Origin: Dehalococcoidales bacterium
GTDB lineage: Bacteria; Chloroflexota; Dehalococcoidia; Dehalococcoidales; UBA2162
DNA: 64,000 bases
Reading direction: 5' to 3'
Assembly (NCBI GenBank): GCA_016932435.1
Contig: JAFGCW010000045.1
Location: forward strand, 9,070-73,069
Position 1 is the first letter of the stretch; the number at the start of each line of letters is the position of its first letter. Below the pieces are notes generated by a model, which saw only the letters and a program-made list of their open reading frames with translations, was not told the origin of the DNA and searched no databases. The position numbers and the translations under genes were made by a program. This document shows, one piece after another, positions 43,661 to 52,138 of this stretch.

Positions 43661-45046
43661 TTACGCAACCAGTAGTTTTACAATCTCAGAAACGTTGTCC
43701 ACTTTTTCCAGGTTGTTAATCATATTCAGAGCTTTTTCCGCGTTTTTCTTCGATATCCTGCCGCAGAAATCAATGTTGTGCCAGTACTTCGCCGTCAACT
43801 CGTCCTCGGTAAGCGGGAATTTGGGAAACCCCCTGCTCTGCGGATGATTGAAAACAGCAGCATACTCTATGCCGTTTTTCATCTTGACGATGAGTTCTTC
43901 TCTTATCGGATCAGTCTGTGTTGTCGGCATATGCTGTACCTTTCCGCACAGTTCGATAACCTCCGGTTCCTGTATGGCTTCTTCGGTGTAATGCTCAAGC
44001 CTGGCGCCTTTTCTGAGCAAGACACTAGCAGCACTGTACCCCTGATAGAAGAGTGCCGCCGAGTGAGAATCACCCTTCTTGAACGGTATTGCTCCGTAGC
44101 TATTCAACTGTCCGGGATGAATACCAATAATAATCTCATTGATTTCTCCGGCATCGATTTCGTGTTCCGCGACAATATCCAGTCCGCAGTCGATTATATT
44201 ATGATTCCCCTGGCAGGAAGGATATTTCTTGTGGCGGCTTTTTACGTAAAACTCCTTGCCAAGATCGCGATTCATATACTCCGGGTGATGAGGTTTCGGG
44301 TAATAACTGTCAAAAAATCCCTGGACGCCGAAAAGCGGATCTTTAAGCCCGGTAAAGCCGTTCTTGGCCATCAGCGTGGATATGATGCCGTTACGGGCAG
44401 CCATCGCCCCATACAGCTTGAACGTCATGGCTCCGTCCCATAACGAGCGAAAACTTCCGGCCACCATGTTCGTTAGAATGCCGAATGAATTATAAAGCTG
44501 TTCTTCATCCAGTCCCATCAGCCTTGCGGTAATACCGGCTGCACCGAATGCATTTATCGTACCGACAGGATCGAAGGGATGATCGAAGGAAAGTCCTCCT
44601 ACGAAGGCAATCCGCGATGCCAGGTCACCACCCAGGATGACAGCACTGAGAAGGTCCTTGCCGCTGGCACCGGTATACTCTGCTACGGCCAGCGCCGCCG
44701 GTACTGTCGAACTCTGGACATGACCGGGAAACATTCCCTCGTTCTGTCCGAAAGCATCAGGGCCGGTACATTCGAAATCATATGACCTCGCCTGGAGGCT
44801 GTTCATCATCGCGGCGTGGGGTAACGGCACTCTGTCCCCGTGTACCAGGATCGTCGCTTCTCCGTTTCCACCCCACTGCCTGACCAGGTTGAACAGAGCC
44901 GCATTACCCGGACCGTTATAACCGCTGACCATAGTACCCGCCAGGTCGATCAACTGCCGTTTCGCATCCCGTATCACTTCCTCGTTGAAGGCATCATAAC
45001 CTGTATCCAGCATATTTTGAATCAGTTTCCGTGTTTCTGTTTCCAT
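43661..45046 (-). CDS. MmgE/PrpD family protein
   Basis: A 461-residue protein of the 2-methylcitrate dehydratase superfamily. Family features: DLAGTMVSGYNGPGNAALF near the N-terminus, HAAMMNSLQARSYDFECT, GLSFDHPFDP, GAAGITARLMGLDEEQL and KKYPSCQGNHNI in the core. The N-half is the dehydratase fold with the hexapeptide NAFGAAG. Members catalyse stereospecific hydration or dehydration of carboxylic acids (PrpD, aconitate decarboxylase); which here is not decided. AGGGAGG precedes ATG 45046. It is the last gene of the five-gene minus-strand operon starting with EtfB. Confidence 0.88.
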   Translation of the reverse strand: METETRKLIQNMLDTGYDAFNEEVIRDAKRQLIDLAGTMVSGYNGPGNAALFNLVRQWGGNGEATILVHGDRVPLPHAAMMNSLQARSYDFECTGPDAFGQNEGMFPGHVQSSTVPAALAVAEYTGASGKDLLSAVILGGDLASRIAFVGGLSFDHPFDPVGTINAFGAAGITARLMGLDEEQLYNSFGILTNMVAGSFRSLWDGAMTFKLYGAMAARNGIISTLMAKNGFTGLKDPLFGVQGFFDSYYPKPHHPEYMNRDLGKEFYVKSRHKKYPSCQGNHNIIDCGLDIVAEHEIDAGEINEIIIGIHPGQLNSYGAIPFKKGDSHSAALFYQGYSAASVLLRKGARLEHYTEEAIQEPEVIELCGKVQHMPTTQTDPIREELIVKMKNGIEYAAVFNHPQSRGFPKFPLTEDELTAKYWHNIDFCGRISKKNAEKALNMINNLEKVDNVSEIVKLLVA

Positions 45047-45077
45047 AGAACACCTCCCTGTCTCAGCGATGATACTA

Positions 45078-46706
45078 TCAAGACTCCTTCTTATCTCTTT
45101 TATCCGAATATTCCGGCGGAATGTACCCCGACCAGTCAGCCACCCTGTTGGGATCGAGCATATTTCTTACCTGCTGCAGCCAGTAGTCCGAGTTATCGTA
45201 AATAGGTCCCCATCTCTGGTGAATATGTTCGATATCCTCGACCTGCATCATCGCTCCGCGATTGGTATAACTGAAACGCTTGAAAGGACTGTTGACGTCA
45301 TATACCATGTCCATGTATTCCCTCGCCGAAGCCAGTGACTCCGGGTCGAAGGGATCATAGCCGGTAGCGATACCTCCCGACGAACCCAGCGCATAATGCT
45401 CCATCGGTCGATACGACATCCCAAGGTTAGGCTGTACGATAGACCCACGCTTGCTGAAGGACTTGAACGCGTCGAACTCAACCGGACGGTAGTTCAACTG
45501 CATCTCCGTAGAGCCGTCAGCTCCCTGGATGGATACCATGATATCGCCTGTCCCTCTCGCCATCCCGACACCCGTCGACCATATCTGGTACATGAACATC
45601 TGGCATTTTATCTTGTTATTGTTATACTCCGGGTCCAGGTAACCGCCCCACTTCTCCATGACGGTCAACACCGCTTTTTCCCGGTATTCCAGTTCGCGGC
45701 GGGAATGACCGTTGACGAACACCGGCACCGACCTTTGAATCTTGGTCGGGTCCGACTGCGGTCTTTCCTGCATCTTAGCCCAGGTTTCGTCAGCGCCTTC
45801 TTCGCCGAAACCGGTTGCCATGTAAGCAGGAGCCACGATACAGGCAAGTTCCGCCTGACCTATCTCCGTTGAGGCTCTCATCATCTTCTCCACATCAGTG
45901 AAAGTGAGGACGTTGACACGGTAATTATCGGGAATTTTCGTTATCTGTGCGGCGGAAAGGGCTTGTCCCGGCTCTCTCACCATGTCGAACTTCGATGGTG
46001 GATCGGCATACCACGGATAGAGTTTGACCGAGCACTTGGTGATGACTCCGTGGCCGCCGTTAGCTCCGGCGCGACCTCTGAGTATCCCCCTCAGACTGAA
46101 TCCCGGTCCGTCTCCCGAAAACCAGCCGCCTTCTCTCCCGGCAGTACCCAGGTTCAGTATCTCACCTGTCGGCAGCACCCATTCGCAGCCCAGGACGTTA
46201 CGCCCGTAACCGCTGGTGTAAATCTGGGAAATGGTCATCTCCTGGTGACAGCAGGCCAGCGAAACAACCGAGGCGCTGTAGCCCACACCCGGCTTGCCGA
46301 CGTAATACCCGAGTTTACCCGCTGTATCCAGGAGCTGGTACATCGTAACGAACGGTTCAACGACCGCATGGGCGTTCTTTTCATCTATTTCGATAATTCT
46401 GTTCAATCGTTTTAGTTCCAGCAGTATTCCCCTCTCGCTGCTCAGGTACGTTGCCACATACTCGAAGGCACGGGCCGAAGGTTTGAACAAAATTCCGGCC
46501 TTGTTGCAGAACCTGACTATCTTCTGGATTTCCTCGACACTTCCCGGTAACAGTACCGCCGCCGGAGGACTGTGGTATTTTTCGCCGAAAGCCAGTTTAT
46601 TCCCCCAAACCTGGTTATAGCTCTCCATAATCACCGGTTCCTGGGTGATGTACTCGGGACCGACTATATCTTCAAGCGCTTTATATTCATCTTTGGTAAG
46701 TTTCAT
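45078..46706 (-). CDS. FAD-binding (PCMH/vanillyl-alcohol-oxidase type) oxidoreductase
   Basis: A 542-residue flavoprotein. The FAD-binding PCMH domain is at residues 50-250 (AVLLPGSVEEIQKIVRFCNKAG, VEPFVTMYQLLDTAGKLG, GVGYSASVVSL). The C-terminal part resembles the substrate domain of 4-cresol dehydrogenase and D-lactate dehydrogenases. I start at ATG 46706 (GGAG eight bases before); an upstream in-frame ATG would add 52 residues with no domain match. It sits between the CCG protein and the MmgE/PrpD gene. It likely oxidises a hydroxyl or phenolic carbon and passes electrons to the Fe-S partner. Confidence 0.85.
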   Translation of the reverse strand: MKLTKDEYKALEDIVGPEYITQEPVIMESYNQVWGNKLAFGEKYHSPPAAVLLPGSVEEIQKIVRFCNKAGILFKPSARAFEYVATYLSSERGILLELKRLNRIIEIDEKNAHAVVEPFVTMYQLLDTAGKLGYYVGKPGVGYSASVVSLACCHQEMTISQIYTSGYGRNVLGCEWVLPTGEILNLGTAGREGGWFSGDGPGFSLRGILRGRAGANGGHGVITKCSVKLYPWYADPPSKFDMVREPGQALSAAQITKIPDNYRVNVLTFTDVEKMMRASTEIGQAELACIVAPAYMATGFGEEGADETWAKMQERPQSDPTKIQRSVPVFVNGHSRRELEYREKAVLTVMEKWGGYLDPEYNNNKIKCQMFMYQIWSTGVGMARGTGDIMVSIQGADGSTEMQLNYRPVEFDAFKSFSKRGSIVQPNLGMSYRPMEHYALGSSGGIATGYDPFDPESLASAREYMDMVYDVNSPFKRFSYTNRGAMMQVEDIEHIHQRWGPIYDNSDYWLQQVRNMLDPNRVADWSGYIPPEYSDKRDKKES

Positions 46707-46740
46707 TTTCAGTCTCCTTACGTTCCGTTCGTTCGAGGGT

Positions 46741-48018
46741 TCAAATGGATTGCTGGACAAGTTCGATAATATCCAGGACCTCGATCGAATCTCCGGTTTC
46801 CCGCGCGGCGTCGAGGAAATTTCGCTTGCACCAGGGACAGGCGCTGACAATAGCTTCCGCACCGACCGCGTGAGCTTCTCTTAACCGTTCGTTTGCTGTC
46901 CATCTGGCGAAATCCGGAAAAGCATCTATCACACCTCCACCGGAGCCGCAGCACCAGGCATACTCCCTGATCCGGTACATTTCCACAAAATCCACGCCCG
47001 GAATACTGTTGATTATATTCCTGGGAGTGTCGTAGACCCCGTTGGTGCCCCGCCGGTATTTCTTCGGCGGGTCATGCAGGTAGGTGAGTGTTCCCGGTGG
47101 TTTGTATTCTTTCCCTTCCCAGTGTATCCACGGTTCGCCCAGCCTTCCGAGATGGCAGGGGTCATGGTACGTAACTTTGAGGGGCAGGGACTTCTTAAGC
47201 CGGAGTTTTCCTTCCTGTATCAGCTTCTCGATATACTGGGTGATATGATAGACTTCAATTCCCAATCCTTTGCCTGTTTTATCATAGAGTACCTTAAAGG
47301 TGCTGTAACAATCCGAACAGGGAGTCACCAGCACCTTTACTCCGGCTGTTTTCAATGCTTCCACCTGGTGTTCGGCGAACTTGATGAGTTCGCCTTCATA
47401 GCCCAGTTCGTAGGCACGACCACCACAGCAGGATTCATCCGCCCCCATGATACCGACATCAACGCTGGCTTGCTGGAGCAGTCTCACTCCGGATTGAGCC
47501 ACCGGCCATAATTCTTTATCGTAGGAATAGCGGCATCCGGCAAAATACAGGACCTCCGCTGTCTCATCAGTAACGCGTTTAACGTCCAGGTCTGCCGCCC
47601 AGTTACCCCGTTCCGAGCGTGGTTTCATCATCATGTTGTCTTCTTCCCGCAGATTCTTGATCAGCGGCAGGTGCTGGGGCAGTAAATAACCTTCGTCGAC
47701 ACACTTAATCCTTAGTTCCTGCATATGCTGCAGCGGTTCCAGGTCGTTCCCAACCTTGCATGCTATATCACAGGAACCGTCCATCAGGCACTTATAGAGA
47801 ATGTCGAGAAACGTATCATCGATTTCAATCCTTTCCTTTAGCAGTGAATAAGAAAGGTTGAACTTGCCGCCGGCAGCATAGGCGTGCCAGTGATACCTGG
47901 CAGCCGAAGGACAACCCTCCATGAAATCGAAATTTTTAATAAACCGCCACGGTATATACTTACAGTATGAGCAGCGGGGACATCTCTGCATATCGTGTTC
48001 GTATTGTTCCCAGTTCAC
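46741..48018 (-). CDS. CCG-domain iron-sulfur oxidoreductase (HdrB/GlcF-like)
   Basis: A 425-residue protein. Two cysteine-rich CCG domains are clear: ESCCGGRAYE ending in TPCSDCYS, and YHDPCHLGR...WCCGSGGGV ending in ACPWCKRNF. These bind non-cubane clusters in heterodisulfide reductase HdrB or the GlcF/LutA family. The N-terminus has CPRCSYCKYIP, and a CLMDGSCDIACKV pair for further clusters. GTG start at 48018 with AGGAGGT; it overlaps the FAD gene stop by four bases (GTGA), so the two are coupled. It is the expected electron partner of the two flanking FAD proteins. Confidence 0.9.
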   Translation of the reverse strand: MNWEQYEHDMQRCPRCSYCKYIPWRFIKNFDFMEGCPSAARYHWHAYAAGGKFNLSYSLLKERIEIDDTFLDILYKCLMDGSCDIACKVGNDLEPLQHMQELRIKCVDEGYLLPQHLPLIKNLREEDNMMMKPRSERGNWAADLDVKRVTDETAEVLYFAGCRYSYDKELWPVAQSGVRLLQQASVDVGIMGADESCCGGRAYELGYEGELIKFAEHQVEALKTAGVKVLVTPCSDCYSTFKVLYDKTGKGLGIEVYHITQYIEKLIQEGKLRLKKSLPLKVTYHDPCHLGRLGEPWIHWEGKEYKPPGTLTYLHDPPKKYRRGTNGVYDTPRNIINSIPGVDFVEMYRIREYAWCCGSGGGVIDAFPDFARWTANERLREAHAVGAEAIVSACPWCKRNFLDAARETGDSIEVLDIIELVQQSI

Positions 48019-49505
48019 GAGATTACCTCCTTGTTCCGGTCCTGTTTAAAACACAATTTCCCTGGATTCAGTATCCAGTTGGGATCGAATATATTCTTGA
48101 TTTTCTTCTGCATCTCGGCGGTATCGCCAGCACGCCGGTAGGCAATGTCTGCCCAGTCGCCGTAAGGTCTGGAAAAGAACGCTCCTTGTTCTTCCAGCTG
48201 GTCGACCGCTTCAATCTCGATTTTCTTCACCATGTCTAATTCTTCCCGGTTATCGTTATCATAATAAAGGTCGAATTCGCAGTGGCAGCTTGTGCCCTGC
48301 GCCACCGGCTGGATATAGACTCCAATATTTTCAGCGGGAAATCTCCGCTGCTGTGCTAATCCGGATACAAGATTTGAGAACCGGGGAGTATTACCCAGCG
48401 TAGTCAGGAAAAACACATCCCTGAAACTGCCTTTCATTCTCTGTTTCCAGTAAGGTTCATCTGAAGGCTTCGACAGGAGGTCGGCAAAATCTTCGGCCTC
48501 AACCGATGCAATACTATCGTGAATTTCAAGCCCGTACTTCTCTGCCAGTTCCCTCAGGTCTGCTTCCAGGTACTGGACTTTCTCATCTGGTAAAGGACCG
48601 TACCCTTCGCAGGTAACGAACAGTACCCACTCAGGCAATTTGTCCTGTAAAGTCATTATCTCCTGAGAATCGTTACCGGCAAGGCAGGCAAGGTTGACGT
48701 TATTAAGTATGAATATATTACCCGTGAAGCGTATACGTGTCAGGTAGTAGGTTAACTCGATGAGAGGTTCCAGGCTGGAACCGGTAATAAAAAAGGCACG
48801 TCGCAATTCAGACAGGAACCGGCATTTCAGGGACATCCAGGTAACGATGCCGACAGTTCCCTGGGCTCCAGATATCAATCTCTGTGGGTCCATCTGGGTC
48901 GGGCCGAAGGGACTTATCTGGGCTTTGCCTATCTCCCATTGTTCCTCAAGTGTATCCGGGCCGGATGCCTCGCCGGTTCTCAGTTTATCCCCTGTTCCGA
49001 AGACGATCTCCGCGCAGAGCATAGGATCAGTACTGTCGAAATGCAAGCCCGGCATCAGAATGGGATCCCGCTCCAGCACGCTGGAAAGCACTGACTTGGT
49101 ACTTCTGGGCGCCAGCGGCATATAGGCGCACATCCCGTCTTTTGCAAGTTCATCCTGAAGTTCTTCGAACGTGACGCCCGGTTCAACGATCGCTACCCTG
49201 TTGGAAGCGTCGACTCTTAAAATTTTGTTCATCCTTCTCAGGTCGACTATTACCGCATTTTCAGCGTCCGGTATAGTATCTCCTCTTAAATGGGGCGATC
49301 CAGAACTCACAGGGACAAGAGGGATTTTCTGTTCGTTAGCCCACCTGACGATTTCCTGGAGTTCGTCAGTACTGGCAGGTCTTACGGCACAACTCGGAAA
49401 TTTCAAGGGGTAGCCATTCGAGTCTGCTACATATTCTTTAAGTTTCCCCGAACCAGTCAGGACATTTTCTTTGCCGACTATTTTTTCAAGTCCGTTTTCG
49501 ACCAT
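48015..49505 (-). CDS. GlcD-like FAD-binding oxidoreductase
   Basis: A 496-residue flavoprotein of the glycolate-oxidase/D-lactate dehydrogenase type. Segments VRPASTDELQEIVRWANEQ, VPVSSGSPHLRG, VEPGVTFEELQDELAKDG and SGAQGTVGIVTWM define the PCMH FAD domain; the ending NIFDPNWILNPGK is the typical FAD-oxidase C-terminal tail. I start at ATG 49505 because AGGAGG is six bases before it; an in-frame ATG 15 bases upstream is inside that region. The EtfB gene lies 49 bases upstream in transcription. Together they resemble an EtfAB/LctD type lactate-dehydrogenase module, but EtfA is missing here. Confidence 0.88.
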   Translation of the reverse strand: MVENGLEKIVGKENVLTGSGKLKEYVADSNGYPLKFPSCAVRPASTDELQEIVRWANEQKIPLVPVSSGSPHLRGDTIPDAENAVIVDLRRMNKILRVDASNRVAIVEPGVTFEELQDELAKDGMCAYMPLAPRSTKSVLSSVLERDPILMPGLHFDSTDPMLCAEIVFGTGDKLRTGEASGPDTLEEQWEIGKAQISPFGPTQMDPQRLISGAQGTVGIVTWMSLKCRFLSELRRAFFITGSSLEPLIELTYYLTRIRFTGNIFILNNVNLACLAGNDSQEIMTLQDKLPEWVLFVTCEGYGPLPDEKVQYLEADLRELAEKYGLEIHDSIASVEAEDFADLLSKPSDEPYWKQRMKGSFRDVFFLTTLGNTPRFSNLVSGLAQQRRFPAENIGVYIQPVAQGTSCHCEFDLYYDNDNREELDMVKKIEIEAVDQLEEQGAFFSRPYGDWADIAYRRAGDTAEMQKKIKNIFDPNWILNPGKLCFKQDRNKEVIS

Positions 49506-49554
49506 TAATGACCTCCTCATAATAAAGGATATAGTTAATACGGAATATCTAAAA

Positions 49555-50346
49555 TCAGATTACATTGATTTCTTTCAGCTTGATCGCGAGGTTCGCCGCC
49601 AACTCTTCGGGGCTTGTAGCTTCCAGTATTTCGCAGCTTTCCGGGTATACCGGGGTATTCATTTTCACTATGGCCTTGTGATCGGTATCGCTTGTTTCTA
49701 TTCCCAGGTCTTCGGCGTCCCAGGTTGTAACAGGCTTTTTTGCAGCGGATACAAATGCTTCCATGTCCGGTTTTCTCAGGATTCCAACCTCGCCTGTCAC
49801 AATAGCGAGTGCTGGTGAAGCAGTCTCGATAATCTCGTAACCATCTGACAATGTCTTCTCAATTCTTAAAACATCACCGTCAAATTCAACTTTTCGCGCC
49901 GCTGTGATACAGGGAATATTCAGTATGTCGGCAATACGGCTGCCTACCTGACCGTTATTGGTATCGGCTGCCTGCAGACCGCAGAGGACCAGGTGGACAT
50001 CTTCCAGCTTCTGTATTGCCGCGGCAAGAGCCATAGAGGTAAGAGACGTGTTGAATTCATCGAAAACCTCGTCCTGTAAAAGGATCAGCCGGTCGGCTCC
50101 GGCAGCCAGGGCTGAAGTCACGACGGCTTTGGTCAGCTTTTTCCCCAGGCTGATCACGGTGATGGTAGCTTCCTGTGCGTCTTTTATTCTTAACGCTGCT
50201 TCAAGTGCATTCTCATCGAAGGGACTTAATACCGGCGGTGTTGCTCTCGGCGGAATCGCCCGTTTGGCTTCGGTATCGATTTGAAAGAGGGACAAGGGCA
50301 TTTCGGGATCGAGTACCTGCTTCATGCACACGACGATATTTTTCAT
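49555..50346 (-). CDS. etfB: electron transfer flavoprotein beta subunit (EtfB)
   Basis: A 263-residue EtfB. MKNIVVCMKQVLDPEMP begins as usual, and LSPFDENALEAALRIKD, AGADRLILLQDE, LVLCGLQAADTNNGQVGSRIADIL and LSDGYEIIETASPALAIVTGE follow the family. EtfB normally pairs with EtfA to hold FAD and AMP and shuttle electrons from flavoenzymes to the membrane or to a bifurcation partner. No etfA is found in the operon, whose later genes are two FAD proteins, a CCG protein and MmgE/PrpD. It is the first gene of this minus-strand operon with only a weak ribosome site (GAAAG). Confidence 0.92.
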   Translation of the reverse strand: MKNIVVCMKQVLDPEMPLSLFQIDTEAKRAIPPRATPPVLSPFDENALEAALRIKDAQEATITVISLGKKLTKAVVTSALAAGADRLILLQDEVFDEFNTSLTSMALAAAIQKLEDVHLVLCGLQAADTNNGQVGSRIADILNIPCITAARKVEFDGDVLRIEKTLSDGYEIIETASPALAIVTGEVGILRKPDMEAFVSAAKKPVTTWDAEDLGIETSDTDHKAIVKMNTPVYPESCEILEATSPEELAANLAIKLKEINVI

Positions 50347-50650
50347 GATTATTACTTTCGTTAAGGCAGCTCTATCATTTCTTTTCCCGAATTATTAACC
50401 AGATAAACGATACCGGGATTTATATCAGATATCAAGCAAAAATACACGGATATTTAATATCTAGGCGGCGCGCAAACGCTATTATATCGCTCCCGTCGTT
50501 AAAATTGAAAGTTTATCAGGTAATTTTTTATATGGTAATTCACACTTTCATTCGAGCGGTGAGACGATAACAGATCACGAAGAGGAGGTTAACAGGAATG
50601 TGATATAGCTTTTAGGTTCAATACAAAAGATTTTTGTTATAATACACACA
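50347..50650. promoter_or_regulatory. intergenic region with promoters for etfB operon and HEPN gene
   Basis: AT-rich. The palindrome GATATTTAATATC lies at 50449-50461 near a second partial one (GATATC 50429-50434); either may be an operator for the minus-strand etfB operon. On the plus strand, TATAAT at 50638-50643 lies eight bases before the HEPN gene ATG, so its mRNA would be almost leaderless. An SD-ATG-TGA element (AGGAGG 50583-50588, ATG 50598, TGA 50601) stands alone, without a gene. Confidence 0.45.
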
Positions 50651-52033
50651 ATGGCAAAATTTATCGGATTACTACCATATATATATTTTTTTGATGAACC
50701 ATTTAGTATTGGGAGAATTACTTTTTTCAGTGTTCCCGATATTAAGGGAAGAGATATGTATCCAAAAAGGATGATTGATAGAAAACGACTCCATGAATTA
50801 ATTAATTGTTTTCCCGTATCTCGCGGTTTAAAATCGGATAAGGGTGTGGTACGCTCATTTACTTATTTTCTGATTGATAATCCGAGGAAAAATCATACGC
50901 AAATACATGCCGATGCAAAAAAAGCGGTTACAATTTTACGATATTTAATGTTACGTCCGGATAATCAAGGGATAGATGATTTGGAGACAAGTGCTGTTTA
51001 TCTTTTTGAGATTCCACCTACAGGAAGTAAAGATACGCGTATCTATCACGGATGGATAAATTTCAATCAAGAAGAATGGTTAAGGCCTAAATATCAGAAA
51101 TTTCATCCTCCAGGCTGGAATGTAGATTGTATAATCAAACATACTTCCGACCTTGAGGATTTAGATGTTATAAATCACCAATTGTATAACAAATTACTAG
51201 ATAGCGATACGGAGTCAAATATTATACTCGCAATGGATTGGTATAATTTGAGTTTTCAAAGGTATTCTATTCGTGATATTGCAGGTCACTTAGTTGATAT
51301 CGCTACCGCATTTGAGACATTGTTCCAATTACCACGACACTATAAAACAGCAAAATTTAGAAAGCACATAAGAGAAACATTCGACGTAGAAGAAGGTTCA
51401 GTATTAGATGATTGGGCTAGACATTTTTACGTCGATGTCCGTTCTGAAACTATTCATGCTGGTAAGCCTATGTATTATCTATATAAACACCCGGATGCTT
51501 CCAGTGGGCATCTTAGTTTTCTTTGGTCCGCTCAAAAAATATTTCGAGCGTGCATCGCAGTTAAGTTAGGACTGAAAAGAAATATAGAAAACGATTTTCT
51601 ACTGGAAGAGTTAATTCCAAATGAAGTTGTTTTAAAAAGACTTAGGGATATGGGTTCATATGCAAACATAAAAGATAAAGGACTAACAGATATATGGAAA
51701 TTAAGACAACGTTATCCGGTTGGTGATAAAGAAAATATAATCTGGCTTGGGAATACGCTGTTAACAGAATTCTTGGGCCATATTCCTCAGGATAATCTAA
51801 CAGCATTGGTATCTAGTATTCAGTCTATTCTGCATAGTGGTGTTGATGATGATATGCTATGGTCAAAGTATGTAAATCTAGATAGAGAATTATCTGATAT
51901 CTTGTTTAAGGATAATACAGAAAAAGCAAAGCAATTATCTAGTTGCATACATTTAGCGTATGATGTCTCAAAGTTCAGTAATTTTGCGTGGTATGCTCTT
52001 CAGATACTGACATTTACGAAGAACGCTAATTGA
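50651..52033 (+). CDS. HEPN-like (Apea-type) protein of unknown function
   Basis: A 460-residue protein with unusually AT-rich codon use compared with its neighbours. The region around residues 215-275 (DIAGHLVDIATAFETLFQLP, then RHFYVDVRSETIHAGKP) resembles HEPN domains of the ApeA class: R264-x4-H269 is the RxxxxH core seen in HEPN RNases. The N-terminal half is without a recognised domain. Many HEPN proteins act in phage defence or toxin-antitoxin systems; a lone gene of foreign composition fits that, but no partner is seen. Leaderless or near-leaderless start at 50651. Confidence 0.55.
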   Translation: MAKFIGLLPYIYFFDEPFSIGRITFFSVPDIKGRDMYPKRMIDRKRLHELINCFPVSRGLKSDKGVVRSFTYFLIDNPRKNHTQIHADAKKAVTILRYLMLRPDNQGIDDLETSAVYLFEIPPTGSKDTRIYHGWINFNQEEWLRPKYQKFHPPGWNVDCIIKHTSDLEDLDVINHQLYNKLLDSDTESNIILAMDWYNLSFQRYSIRDIAGHLVDIATAFETLFQLPRHYKTAKFRKHIRETFDVEEGSVLDDWARHFYVDVRSETIHAGKPMYYLYKHPDASSGHLSFLWSAQKIFRACIAVKLGLKRNIENDFLLEELIPNEVVLKRLRDMGSYANIKDKGLTDIWKLRQRYPVGDKENIIWLGNTLLTEFLGHIPQDNLTALVSSIQSILHSGVDDDMLWSKYVNLDRELSDILFKDNTEKAKQLSSCIHLAYDVSKFSNFAWYALQILTFTKNAN

Positions 52034-52044
52034 AAACAAATTGA

Positions 52045-52070
52045 CGGTAGCAGGCAAACACAGACTACCG
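52045..52070 (+). other. short inverted repeat after HEPN gene
   Basis: CGGTAG (52045-52050) and CTACCG (52065-52070) form a 6-base stem with a 14-base loop and no T run. It may mark the 3' end of the HEPN transcript or the edge of the insert. Confidence 0.25.
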
Positions 52071-52138
52071 ATCAAAGCCATACAAGTCCCTTACCTCATG
52101 TTTCTGATTCTATTTGAGTTTGATATGCTTTGTTGAGA

